Source: JBMNMU01 sp050953505 (GTDB lineage Bacteria; Bacillota; Clostridia; Peptostreptococcales; Anaerovoracaceae). From it: DNA of 64,000 bases. The position numbers and the translations under genes are program-made. Under the pieces are notes generated by a model. The model was given only the letters and a program-made list of their open reading frames with translations. It made no database searches and was not told the origin of the DNA. Shown one piece after another: positions 36,815 through 45,887 of this stretch (position 1 is the stretch's first letter; every line of letters begins with the position of its first letter). Location of the stretch: contig JBMNMU010000001.1 of assembly GCA_050953505.1 (NCBI GenBank), positions 434,001 through 498,000 on the forward strand, given 5' to 3'.

Positions 36815-38599
36815 ATGAAAAAACTACTCACGGGAAATGAAGCAATAGCTAGAGGGGCCTATGAGGCCGGTGTCAGATTTGCGTCTGCTTATCCGGGCAC
36901 ACCCTCTACTGAAATATTAGAAAATATCGCTACATATAAAGAAGATATATTGGCTGAATGGGCTACCAATGAAAAGGTGGCTTTAGAAACGGCCTATGGT
37001 GCCAGTAAAGCAGGAGCAAGAGCTCTTGCTGCCATGAAGCATGTTGGTGTCAACGTAGCTGCAGATCCGCTTTTTACAGCGGCTTATACTGGCGTAAACG
37101 GAGGTCTTGTACTCATAACGGCAGACGAACCAGGTCACCATTCCTCTCAAAATGAGCAGGATAATAGAAATTATGCTAAATTTGCCAAGATTCCTATGTT
37201 TGAGCCTTCCAATAGTCAGGAAGCGAAAGACATGTTGATTGAGGCTTATGAAATCAGTGAAAAGCATAATACTCCTGTTTTGTTCAGAATTACTACACGA
37301 GTATGCCATGCCAAATCTATCGTTGAATGCAAGGACAGAGCGGAAGCGGGCATCAAGGATTATACAAAGGACATCAAACAAAATGTTCCCGTGCCCGCAT
37401 TTGTCAAAGGCATGAGGGTTGCGGTAGAAGAGAGAACCAAAGAACTGCTTGAATACGCTAATACTTCACCACTTAACAAAATAGAATGGAATGATACGAA
37501 AGTCGGCGTGATTGTTTCTGGGGCTCCCTACCATTTTGCCAGGGAGGTCTTTTGTGATGAGGTATCTTATCTAAAGCTAGGCTTTACCTATCCTCTTCCT
37601 ATTGAAAAAATCAAAGAATTTGCCAGTAAAGTTAAAAAACTATATATTATCGAAGAAAACGACCCTTATATAGAGGACATGGTTAGAATCCTAGGCTTTG
37701 ACTGCTACGGAAAAAATCTGTTCCCCTATACAGGTGAAATGACACCAGATGTTATAAGAAGGGTTGTAAATGGCGAAACCTTCCCGGTCATCGATTATGA
37801 CAAAGACAAGGTGGTAGCCAGACCGCCCACGCTGTGCGCGGGATGCCCCCACAGAGGCTTTATGCATGAGCTTGGAAAAAGAAAGAAGCTTATGATGGTT
37901 GGAGATATTGGATGCTATGCGCTAGCCTTTGCTGAACCATATAATGCCATGGATATGAGTTTATGCATGGGCGCGGGATTTAGCATAGGTCACGGCGCCC
38001 AGCAGGTCTTTGATATGAAAGACGGAGAGAAAAGACGCGTTGTTTCCTTTTTAGGAGACTCTACCTTTTTCCATACGGGGATCAACTCTTTACTGAACGT
38101 GAGCTATAACGGAAGCAACACGGTGAATGTAATCCTTGACAATAGAATTACAGGGATGACAGGCCACCAGCAGAACCCGGGCACAGGATACACTCTTCAG
38201 GGAAAAGAAGTCAAAGAAATCGATATGAAGGCCTTGGTTAAAGCTTGCGGGCTGGAAAATGTTGTGACAATTGATCCCAATGACCTAACAGCTGTCAAAA
38301 ATGCATTAAACTGGGCCCTAAGCATAGAGGAACCTTCCGTTATCATTACGAGATGGCCTTGCGTATTAAAGAAACTTTCAAAAGAAGACAAAGAGGAATT
38401 CAAGGATGTATTCCAAAACAAATGCAAGATTGACCATGAGGTTTGTATCGGGTGTAAAGCTTGTATCAGGACAGGTTGTCCGGCTCTCTCTTTTGACAAA
38501 GTAGCTAAGAAGTCCAGTATCGATCCAAATCAATGTGTAGGCTGTGAGGTTTGCCTTCAGGTCTGCCCGGTGAAAGCCATTGAAAGGGAGGTTCGGTAA
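36815..38599 (+). CDS. iorA: Indolepyruvate ferredoxin oxidoreductase, alpha subunit
   Basis: 594 residues. N-terminal pyrimidine-binding domain (RFASAYPGTPSTEILENI), C-terminal TPP domain (GDIGCYALAF, MGAGFSIGHG) and two terminal 4Fe-4S clusters (CIGCKACIRTGCP, CVGCEVCLQVCP). The whole matches IorA. The enzyme oxidatively decarboxylates aryl-pyruvates to aryl-acetyl-CoA with reduction of ferredoxin. The beta subunit follows 1 bp after its stop. Here it may process an aromatic 2-oxoacid, releasing energy through Ptb/Buk. Confidence 0.92.
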   Translation: MKKLLTGNEAIARGAYEAGVRFASAYPGTPSTEILENIATYKEDILAEWATNEKVALETAYGASKAGARALAAMKHVGVNVAADPLFTAAYTGVNGGLVLITADEPGHHSSQNEQDNRNYAKFAKIPMFEPSNSQEAKDMLIEAYEISEKHNTPVLFRITTRVCHAKSIVECKDRAEAGIKDYTKDIKQNVPVPAFVKGMRVAVEERTKELLEYANTSPLNKIEWNDTKVGVIVSGAPYHFAREVFCDEVSYLKLGFTYPLPIEKIKEFASKVKKLYIIEENDPYIEDMVRILGFDCYGKNLFPYTGEMTPDVIRRVVNGETFPVIDYDKDKVVARPPTLCAGCPHRGFMHELGKRKKLMMVGDIGCYALAFAEPYNAMDMSLCMGAGFSIGHGAQQVFDMKDGEKRRVVSFLGDSTFFHTGINSLLNVSYNGSNTVNVILDNRITGMTGHQQNPGTGYTLQGKEVKEIDMKALVKACGLENVVTIDPNDLTAVKNALNWALSIEEPSVIITRWPCVLKKLSKEDKEEFKDVFQNKCKIDHEVCIGCKACIRTGCPALSFDKVAKKSSIDPNQCVGCEVCLQVCPVKAIEREVR

Positions 38600-38600
38600 A

Positions 38601-39170
38601 ATGACAAAGAACATACTTTTGGTCGGCGTCGGCGGCCAAGGAACGATTTTAGCCAGTAAGCTCCTAACAACAGGCTTGATGGAGGCCGGTTATGATGTAA
38701 AAATGAGCGAAATACACGGCATGGCTCAGAGAGGCGGTTCGGTTTCCTCCCAGGTGAGATTTGGAGATAAGGTAGAGTCTCCGGTAATAGAGCTGGGTAG
38801 TGCAGATATATTAGTTTCTTTTGAAAAGATGGAAGCCCTAAGGTGGCTAGAATACTTAAAGCCGGGCGGTAAGGTGGTGGTCAATGATCTTCAAATCAAC
38901 TCCACCCCAATATTAACAGGAAGAGTTGACTATCCGGAAGGGATCTTTGAGGAGCTGGAAAGCAAAATAGCCACCATGGTGGTGCCTGCATCAAAACACG
39001 CCGAAGAGCTAGGCAATTCAAAGGTGATGAACATCATTCTCCTAGGCACTATTGTAAAGGCTATGGGCTTAGAAGAAATTGATTGGGAAAGTATTATCAG
39101 AAATAATATTCCTGAAAAATTAGCGAACATAAACATCAAAGCGATTACCCTTGGGATGAGTATTGTTTAA
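38601..39170 (+). CDS. iorB: Indolepyruvate ferredoxin oxidoreductase, beta subunit
   Basis: 189 residues from the ATG at 38601 (GGGAGG site). The gamma-type domain motif LLVGVGGQGTILASKLL and HGMAQRGGSVSSQVRFG are hallmarks of IorB and of the 2-oxoacid:ferredoxin oxidoreductase gamma domain. It completes the IorAB heterodimer. Start is one base after the iorA stop, indicating coupled translation. Confidence 0.92.
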   Translation: MTKNILLVGVGGQGTILASKLLTTGLMEAGYDVKMSEIHGMAQRGGSVSSQVRFGDKVESPVIELGSADILVSFEKMEALRWLEYLKPGGKVVVNDLQINSTPILTGRVDYPEGIFEELESKIATMVVPASKHAEELGNSKVMNIILLGTIVKAMGLEEIDWESIIRNNIPEKLANINIKAITLGMSIV

Positions 39171-39197
39171 GCTGGATATTGTAAAGGAGAGACATAG

Positions 39198-40277
39198 ATG
39201 GTTTACAAAATATTAGCCATAAATCCCGGCTCAACATCAACAAAGTTCGCCCTATATGAAAATGAGACAGAAAAATATATTGAAACGATCAATCACAATG
39301 ATGAAGACCTGGCGCCTTTTCAACATGTAACAGATCAGCTTGCATTCAGATTGGAGCACATCTTGTCTAGATTAGAGGAGTTGAACCTGGACACTTCAGA
39401 TCTATCTGCGGTAGTTGGGCGGGGTGGCATGTTACCGCCTGTTCATGCGGGAGGATACTATGTTAATGACACCATGAAGGAAATTCTCACCGGTGGTGCG
39501 CTACTGCCTCATGCATCCAATCTCGGCGCTTTGATCGCTGATGCTATCGCTGCACCTTTAGACATTCCAGCTTTTATCTATGACTCTGTGGCTTCCGATG
39601 AGCTTAAAGATATCGCGAGAATAACCGGATTGCCTGAAATTTCGAGAAAGAGCTTTACCCATGTATTGAATACAAAGGCAATGGCCAGAAAGGTTGCAGA
39701 AAAGCATGGAAAAAAATATGAGGAAATGAATTTCCTGGTTGCACATTTAGGAGGCGGAATTTCTATTAATGCCCACGAGAAAGGTCGGATTATTGATGTG
39801 ATCACAGATGATGGAGGCCCCTTTTCACCGGAAAGAGCAGGCAGTATTCCACTCTCCTATATCGTGGATATGTGTTATTCAGGAGAATATGATAAAAAGG
39901 CAATCTCCAAAAGACTAAGGGGTACGGGTGGCCTGAAGGCCCATTTGGGGACTCATGACTGCCGGATTGTAGAAAAAATGATAGAAGAAGGCGACGAAAA
40001 AGCAAAAGCGGTTTATGAGGCTATGGCCTATCAAATCTGCAAGGGAATTGGTGAAATGGCCCCGACTTTAAGGGGAAATATTGATGCCATTATACTCACC
40101 GGCGGCGTAGCCAATTCAAAGATGCTTGTTCCATGGATTGTGGAAAGGGTTAAATTCATTGCCCCTGTTGAAATAATGCCGGGAGAAAATGAGATGGAAT
40201 CCCTTTCTTTGGGCGCCCTGAGAATTTTAAGGGGTGAGGAAGAAGCCGGGGAATATACAGGGGAAGCGCTTAAATAA
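39198..40277 (+). CDS. buk: Butyrate kinase
   Basis: 359 residues. ASKHA kinase fold with AINPGSTSTKFALYEN at the N-terminus, VGRGGMLPPVHAGGYYVN, HLGGGISINAHEKG and ILTGGVANSK, typical of Buk rather than the longer acetate kinase. It converts acyl-phosphate and ADP to carboxylate and ATP. It lies 27 bp after iorB in one operon with ptb-iorAB, so phosphorylated arylacetyl or butyryl groups end here. Confidence 0.9.
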   Translation: MVYKILAINPGSTSTKFALYENETEKYIETINHNDEDLAPFQHVTDQLAFRLEHILSRLEELNLDTSDLSAVVGRGGMLPPVHAGGYYVNDTMKEILTGGALLPHASNLGALIADAIAAPLDIPAFIYDSVASDELKDIARITGLPEISRKSFTHVLNTKAMARKVAEKHGKKYEEMNFLVAHLGGGISINAHEKGRIIDVITDDGGPFSPERAGSIPLSYIVDMCYSGEYDKKAISKRLRGTGGLKAHLGTHDCRIVEKMIEEGDEKAKAVYEAMAYQICKGIGEMAPTLRGNIDAIILTGGVANSKMLVPWIVERVKFIAPVEIMPGENEMESLSLGALRILRGEEEAGEYTGEALK

Positions 40278-40394
40278 ACGCTAATTTAGTTAAGCTAACC
40301 TTTCAGTCTTGATTAAATATTTATTATCATATAAATCCTGCCTGCAACGTCTTGCGGGGGCGGGCAGAACATAAAGAGGAAAAGAGGTAATAAT

Positions 40395-41225
40395 ATGGCA
40401 GCTGAATTTAATCCTATGAGGAGCTTAATCTATGTAGATTGTTGTAAGGAAGAGTACAGACATAAGCTAAAGCATTGGTTATATCGCTATCATATTCCGG
40501 ATAGCATCTCTCAATTTGGACCTTACGTGTCAAAGTATGCATTTTACGGAGCCTTGCCTACACCAAAGGAGGGGGACCGGTTTGGGGCCCACAGAATGCA
40601 GCTGACAGAACATTATTGGATGGTGAATCCTATAAGAGAAGCGCACACCAAAGCATTGACAGAATATTTTCCTACAGATGTATTGAAGTGGCAAGGTAAT
40701 TTACTGGATAGTGATGACCAATGCATCAACCTTGAGGGGGATGATGCAAGATGCACTGATTGTGGCGAAGCCCCTCCCTTTATCTTCGCATTTGTTCCTG
40801 TCTGGTGGGAAGAAGATATAAAGGGCAAAGAAAGAACAGTAGAAGATGGGCCCAATTATCGTTGGCAGTTTGTCATAGCTTATCCTGATGGAGTATCGGC
40901 TGAAGAGGGCGACCAATGGTTCTATGAGGAAGTCTTAGCAAAGTTCAAGGAAATGCCTGAGGTTACAAGGATTCTTACCAGCAAGATTATTCAAGATATA
41001 AATAATTGCCCTTATCATAGAATTGTAGAAATGTGGTTTGACGGCCCCACAAGCTGGTATCAGGCAGCAGTTAAGAAGGCTGAAGAAATTAAGAAACCCC
41101 ATTGGGCTGAAAGTGATCAGTTCCCCTATTTGAGGCCTTATTATAGGTTTTCAAGCATGTTCTTAACGGATATTGCAGATAGTGATAATTATTCACAATA
41201 CCGTGGTTATATAACCATGAGGTAA
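40395..41225 (+). CDS. chi: Bacterial chalcone isomerase
   Basis: 276 residues, a two-repeat ferredoxin-like protein of the dimeric alpha+beta barrel type. Segments PMRSLIYVDC, HIPDSISQFGPYVSKYAFYG, GDRFGAHRMQLTEH, FAFVPVWWEED and the C-terminal YRGYITMR match, from memory, the chalcone isomerase of the flavonoid-degrading gut bacterium Eubacterium ramulus almost residue for residue in these blocks. That enzyme interconverts chalcones and flavanones and is unrelated to the plant enzyme. This hit identifies the pathway of the whole region. It precedes a TRAP transporter. Confidence 0.88.
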   Translation: MAAEFNPMRSLIYVDCCKEEYRHKLKHWLYRYHIPDSISQFGPYVSKYAFYGALPTPKEGDRFGAHRMQLTEHYWMVNPIREAHTKALTEYFPTDVLKWQGNLLDSDDQCINLEGDDARCTDCGEAPPFIFAFVPVWWEEDIKGKERTVEDGPNYRWQFVIAYPDGVSAEEGDQWFYEEVLAKFKEMPEVTRILTSKIIQDINNCPYHRIVEMWFDGPTSWYQAAVKKAEEIKKPHWAESDQFPYLRPYYRFSSMFLTDIADSDNYSQYRGYITMR

Positions 41226-41521
41226 TAGTGAAACTATATTTGGCATTCAGTGCCTAAAGCATTAGTATATAAAAACTTTATTAAGAGCCTTTTGGGAGGT
41301 GATGATTAGCGACATAAATGATTGGCATAAATCGTGATATTTCAAAGGAGGATGAAAAGTAGCAACTATTGTAGAATAATAAGATTAAAGATTCTTAGAG
41401 CCAATCTTTAGAATTAGAAAGCCTAAATATTCGAGATGTTGATAGTGATTTGTCTGCTGTTAATGAATATTACAGCAGTTGTCAATAACTATAGCGGCTT
41501 CTTGAAAGGAGGAAATATTAT
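41226..41521. other. Intergenic region before the TRAP transporter
   Basis: About 295 bp without a credible gene. It contains two tiny frames behind GGAGG sites (about 41,300 and 41,355; 11 and 19 codons), a weak hairpin AAAGATT / AATCTTT (about 41,385-41,413) and a GGAGG before dctQ. No sigma-54 promoter is present. Confidence 0.45.
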
Positions 41522-42037
41522 ATGAAGAAAATAATGGCCATTAGCTTAGGCGTAGGGAAAGCAGCATCCTGGGTGTCTATTGCCGCGCTGATCGTGATGA
41601 TATTTGTTACTCTAGCTGATATCTTCATGAGCAACTTGTTTTCGAAGCCGATTACGGGGGCAATAGAAATCGTGCGAATGATGATGGTCTGTATGTCACC
41701 TGCATTTATCACAGCATTATTTCAGGAGCGTCACGTACAGGTGGGATTGTTTATTGATAATTTAAGCCGTAAAGCTCAACTGGCCTTTGATACGTTTGGA
41801 TATGTATTAACTGCCATACTATGCGCTATTATGTGCTACCAAGGTCTTATGGATATGAGCACAAAGATGGCACAGAATCAATCTTATACCATGCTAAAGA
41901 TTCCCACATGGCCCTTCTACGCGTTATTTGCTGTATCGATGGGACTTCTGGCAATTGGCATTATCGTCAAGTTGATCAGTCACTTCCATGATAAAGAAAG
42001 ATATGTAGCAGTTCGGGAGAATGGAGGGGAGGCATAA
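41522..42037 (+). CDS. dctQ: TRAP transporter small permease subunit
   Basis: 171 residues with four membrane spans; IFVTLADIFMSNLFSKPITGAIEIV is the DctQ pattern. It is the first gene of a complete DctQMP set, with GGAGGAAAT upstream. TRAP systems import carboxylates or aromatic acids using sodium or proton gradients. Its neighbours suggest import of a flavonoid-derived compound or arylpropionate. Confidence 0.88.
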   Translation: MKKIMAISLGVGKAASWVSIAALIVMIFVTLADIFMSNLFSKPITGAIEIVRMMMVCMSPAFITALFQERHVQVGLFIDNLSRKAQLAFDTFGYVLTAILCAIMCYQGLMDMSTKMAQNQSYTMLKIPTWPFYALFAVSMGLLAIGIIVKLISHFHDKERYVAVRENGGEA

Positions 42038-42038
42038 A

Positions 42039-43334
42039 ATGAGTGTTGAGATAATTGGCGTACTAGGTGTCATTATTTTAATCGCATTAATCTGTTGTAG
42101 AGTGTGGATTGGTGCCGCTATGTCCATTGTTGGATTGTTCGGTGTTGTTATAATAAGCGGATGGAAGCCAGCTCTTGGTATGGTAGTGACCGCACCTTTT
42201 ACTCAGCTAGATAACTATGTCACAACAGCGATACCAATGTTTACCATCATGGGTATGATTATCGCCGAAACCAGCATCGGAAAAAACCTGTTTGAATTTG
42301 CTAATAAATTTTTAGGTAGAGCTTCAGGAGGGGTATCTTCTGCTACAGTAGTTGCATCTGGACTGATGGGCGCTGTTACGGGTTCAGATAACGTGTCCTG
42401 TGTTATTATGAGTAAGCTGGCTCTACCAGAGCTAAAACGTCTAAACTACGCAGATTCTTTGGCTACCGCTTCTGTTGCTGCAGGAGCGCCTTTGGCCATA
42501 CTCATACCACCTTCTATGGCATTTATCATGTATGCCATGTTGACGGAGCAATCTGTAGGAGCTCTTTTCATGGCGGGTATGATTCCAGGTATTATCATGG
42601 TGATCGCCTTTGTCATAGCCATTACAATAGCCTGCAAAATTAACCCTGCACTTGGACCAAAGGGTGAGAAGTTTTCTAGACAAGAAAAAATTAAATCGAT
42701 AAAAGGTGTTATCCCAATCGTTATCTTATTTATAGTCGTCCTAGGAAGCATCTATGCTGGTATTTGTACCGCAACAGAAGCCGGTGCACTGGGTGCCCTT
42801 GGAGCCTTTATCATTTCACTAATAAAGCGCGAGATGACATTGAAAACCATGTATAAAATTGTGCTGGAAACGGTTTTAGCTGTTGGCTTTGTTGTGTTTA
42901 TGCTTGTAGGTACATTTGTTTTTGTAAAATTTGTAGCTATATCCAAGCTGCCCTTTGCTATTACTGAAATCATAACGGGTCTAGATGTAGCGCCAGGGGT
43001 TATCATATTTGCCATAGGTGTCATGTATCTAATACTTGGAATGCTCATGCCACAAATACCTATGATGATACTGACAGTGCCGCTCCTATTTCCTGCGATA
43101 GTGGCCCTAGGCTTTGATCCTATTTGGTTTGGTGTATTCGTTGTAATGATGATGGCCCTAGGTGCAGTTTCGCCACCTATTGGGATGGATGCCTTTATCG
43201 TTTCGGGTATGTCAGGTGTTCCTGTAACGACTATTTACCGAGGGCTGGTACCCTTTATCATTGCTGATGTTGTGGTCATCGTTTTAGTGACTGTATTCCC
43301 AATCTTAGTCCTATGGCTGCCAAGTATTATGTAG
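42039..43334 (+). CDS. dctM: TRAP transporter large permease subunit
   Basis: 431 residues from the ATG at 42039 (the earlier in-frame ATG at 42021 lies inside dctQ). About 12 membrane spans; FTIMGMIIAETSIGKNLFEFA, ASGLMGAVTGSDNVSCVIM and GAVSPPIGMDAFIVSGM are DctM motifs. It forms the membrane channel with DctQ, starting one base after that gene stops. Confidence 0.9.
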   Translation: MSVEIIGVLGVIILIALICCRVWIGAAMSIVGLFGVVIISGWKPALGMVVTAPFTQLDNYVTTAIPMFTIMGMIIAETSIGKNLFEFANKFLGRASGGVSSATVVASGLMGAVTGSDNVSCVIMSKLALPELKRLNYADSLATASVAAGAPLAILIPPSMAFIMYAMLTEQSVGALFMAGMIPGIIMVIAFVIAITIACKINPALGPKGEKFSRQEKIKSIKGVIPIVILFIVVLGSIYAGICTATEAGALGALGAFIISLIKREMTLKTMYKIVLETVLAVGFVVFMLVGTFVFVKFVAISKLPFAITEIITGLDVAPGVIIFAIGVMYLILGMLMPQIPMMILTVPLLFPAIVALGFDPIWFGVFVVMMMALGAVSPPIGMDAFIVSGMSGVPVTTIYRGLVPFIIADVVVIVLVTVFPILVLWLPSIM

Positions 43335-43415
43335 CCTACATACAATAATGATGTTTTGTGCAGGATATGCTGCATGGAATATATTATCACTAAGTTATTT
43401 AAGGAGGGAAAATTA

Positions 43416-44489
43416 ATGAAGAAGATTATTGCTCTAGTATTAGTGTTCAGTCTGGTTTTTGCCTTAGCAGCGTGCGGTGGCGGTGGTGACAGCGAGCCTG
43501 TAGGTGGCGACGGTCCTGCCGATGAGGGCAAAGTGTACAAAATGAATGTATCCTTCGCTGCTCCTGAATTTTCTAACCCTGGTATTACGGCTGCATTTGA
43601 AAGAATTCAAGAAGCCAGTAACGGGCGCATTGAATTCACTTACTATTACAGCTGGTCTCTTAGCAGTGTTCCCACAGTCATAGACGATTTGAATAGCGGC
43701 ATCGTAGACATAGCTGCTGTTCCTGTTACCGAACACATGAACTTGTTCCCTTACACCAATCTTGTTACATATACTCCATTCTTAGGATTGCCGGGAACAA
43801 TGGCAGCAGGAGATTTCTTCCACGAGCTATACCATGAAAATGAAGCTATTCAAGAAGAATATGAAAAGGCAGGAGTAGTTTACTGGACTAACTATCCATT
43901 GCCACCATACAACATCTACACCACAAAAGACTTTGCAATTAAGACACCTGATGACCTGAACGGCCTTAAGCTGATATCAAGCTCCGCTCTTATGCAGCAA
44001 TTTATCGACTCTCATGGCGGTGCTGTAGTAAATGCGCCGGTTACTGAGTATGCTACCAGCTTGAACACTAGTGTTGTTGACGGCGTTATCAACCACGCTA
44101 ATGTACTAGCAGCCTTTGGTGCCTTGGACTTTGTAAATGGAGCCACAGCATTTGGTGATTCCGGTACAGCTCTTGCGATTCTCACCATGTGTATCTCCGA
44201 AAATACATGGAATGATCTTCCAGAGGATTTACAGCAGCTTTTCTTGGATGAGGCAGACAATCTACGTCACGATCAAGGAGCATGGGATATAGAGAATGGC
44301 CAAAAGAACCTTGCCTCCATTGAGGAAAAAGGCGGAACTGTTACCTATTTGACCGAGGAAGAAATGAAGGTTTGGCAGGATGCTTTCGCAGAAATGCTTG
44401 AGGATTACATTGCTGAACTGAATGCCAACGGCGCGACAGAAGCACAAAACATATATGACCAATTGATGAAAAAAATCGCTAACTACTAA
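43416..44489 (+). CDS. dctP: TRAP transporter substrate-binding lipoprotein
   Basis: 357 residues from the ATG at 43416 (AAGGAGG upstream). Signal peptide ends in the lipobox FALAAC, so it is a lipoprotein on the outer membrane face, as expected in a Gram-positive. A Gly-rich linker precedes the DctP domain with the conserved GLKLISSSALMQQF. The binding residue region is intact. It captures the ligand for DctQM. Confidence 0.9.
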   Translation: MKKIIALVLVFSLVFALAACGGGGDSEPVGGDGPADEGKVYKMNVSFAAPEFSNPGITAAFERIQEASNGRIEFTYYYSWSLSSVPTVIDDLNSGIVDIAAVPVTEHMNLFPYTNLVTYTPFLGLPGTMAAGDFFHELYHENEAIQEEYEKAGVVYWTNYPLPPYNIYTTKDFAIKTPDDLNGLKLISSSALMQQFIDSHGGAVVNAPVTEYATSLNTSVVDGVINHANVLAAFGALDFVNGATAFGDSGTALAILTMCISENTWNDLPEDLQQLFLDEADNLRHDQGAWDIENGQKNLASIEEKGGTVTYLTEEEMKVWQDAFAEMLEDYIAELNANGATEAQNIYDQLMKKIANY

Positions 44490-44512
44490 TTAGACCCCTT
44501 TTCAGAATCACT

Positions 44513-44611
44513 AAAAAGGCAAGGGATTAATCCAGCCAGAAGACCGAGAGATGATTGGCTGTGGCCACAGCCAATCATCTCTCGGTCGCTGGCTGGACAC
44601 CTTGCCTTTTT
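44513..44611. terminator. Very long three-part hairpin between convergent genes
   Basis: Three nested complementary pairs: AAAAAGGCAAGG with CCTTGCCTTTTT, CCAGCCAG (44532-44539) with CTGGCTGG (44589-44596), and a perfect 46-bp palindrome at 44542-44587 centred on GTGG/CCAC. Flanks supply T-runs in both directions, so it can terminate dctP (+) and the YitT gene (-). The palindrome is far longer than a normal terminator stem. Confidence 0.8.
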
Positions 44612-45563
44612 ATGGCTCATTATCAAGTCCTTGGCTGTTATGGGTAGTGGTATCTAAATCTGTGGTGTCAGAAAGGTTTGGATGGAAGTGGAAGCCCAGG
44701 CCTAATACTTCATAACTATCCCACATCATGACAAAGGCATGGGGATCGATCCTTTTTAAGATTTCCTTTAATTTATTCACTTCGTTTTGGCTTACCACCA
44801 CTAGGAGGACATCCTTCCTATCTTGGGTAAAACCGCCATACCCTTCAAGCCGAGTTGCTCCTCTTTCCATATCTGATAGAACAGCTGTCCGTATGTCCGT
44901 ATGCTTATCGGATATAATAAGTGCTATCTTAGAGAAGTGAAAGCCGATTTGAACGATATCGATGGCCTTACTGGTGATATATACTGAAAGTAAGGCATAT
45001 AATGCTTTTTCAGGACCAAAGACAAAACTTGCACCAAGAATGACAAGGGCATCCAGCACCAGGGCGGAGTTGCCAAGGCTTATTCCTGAGCGAAGATGGA
45101 TGATTTTTGCCAAAATGGACAAGCCACCCGTAGAGCCTTTGCCTCTAAAGCATAAACCTTCTCCTAACCCTACGCCTACTCCGCCAAATATAGCGGCAAG
45201 GATGGGATCGGAAGTCAGAGGGGCCAGAGAAAGCAACGAGGCTAAAATACCTGTTAAGAGAATAAATAAAGGCAAAATCACGGAACCAAATGCGGTGCGA
45301 AAGCCAAACCCTTTGCCCACAATAATAATACCCAATACAAACAGAGGAATATTTAGACCCCATTGTGTATAGGCGGGTTCGATGCCGGTTAAAGACTCAA
45401 TCAATATGGAAATACCGGTAACGCCTCCGGCTGCAATCTGATTGGGAAATAGCAAAAAATTAAAGGATAAAGATGTAAAAAAAGTGCCCAACAGCAGAAG
45501 AAAATAATCAACCATTATATAATAGACCTTGGGCTTTGCTTTGAATATATTTTTAAGATTCAT
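44610..45563 (-). CDS. YitT family membrane protein (DUF2179)
   Basis: 317 residues. Five to six membrane spans (FFTSLSFNFLLFPNQIAAGG, GLCFRGKGSTGGLSILAKI) and a C-terminal DUF2179 domain, matching the YitT family of integral membrane proteins in Firmicutes. Function unproven. The C-terminal tail (HNSQGLDNEP) is acidic and low in complexity. It is transcribed toward dctP, and both end at the long hairpin. Confidence 0.85.
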   Translation of the reverse strand: MNLKNIFKAKPKVYYIMVDYFLLLLGTFFTSLSFNFLLFPNQIAAGGVTGISILIESLTGIEPAYTQWGLNIPLFVLGIIIVGKGFGFRTAFGSVILPLFILLTGILASLLSLAPLTSDPILAAIFGGVGVGLGEGLCFRGKGSTGGLSILAKIIHLRSGISLGNSALVLDALVILGASFVFGPEKALYALLSVYITSKAIDIVQIGFHFSKIALIISDKHTDIRTAVLSDMERGATRLEGYGGFTQDRKDVLLVVVSQNEVNKLKEILKRIDPHAFVMMWDSYEVLGLGFHFHPNLSDTTDLDTTTHNSQGLDNEP

Positions 45564-45887
45564 GAAAACCTTCCCCTTAATACTCTGCCTACTGATTTAG
45601 TATGCAGATAAAAATTTCAATGCTAACAATAGTAGAACACCAATACATTGCTACTATTATGCCAACTCATTAAAGATATTATAAGGAAGGACTTTTAATC
45701 TTGTGTGTTATTAAATAAAACACTAATAATAAATAGTTCAATCTTGCGTATTATAGAATAAAAACATGCTACCAAAAAGGATTCGATCTTGAATGTTACA
45801 TAAAAAACTATTAATGAAGGGATTTGTATATTGCATGTTATATATAAAGATAATGATAAAAGTGATAGAAATGGTAGGTTGATGAAT
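45564..45887. repeat. Intergenic region with degenerate 43-bp tandem repeats
   Basis: The repeat ATCTTGYGTRTTATTRAATAAAA recurs at 45698, 45741, 45786 and (weak) 45828, spaced 43, 45 and 42 bp. It lies between YitT (-) and the PhlG-like hydrolase (+). It could be a protein-binding array for the hydrolase promoter or a decayed satellite. Confidence 0.6.

Noticed and set aside
41236..41252. TTTGGCATTCAGTGCC before the TRAP operon as a third sigma-54 promoter
   Set aside because: The -12 part reads GCCT instead of TTGC at the right spacing.
41299..41415. Two tiny ORFs (11 and 19 codons) behind GGAGG sites
   Set aside because: Too short, unrelated to known leader peptides, and spacing to the start codons is poor.
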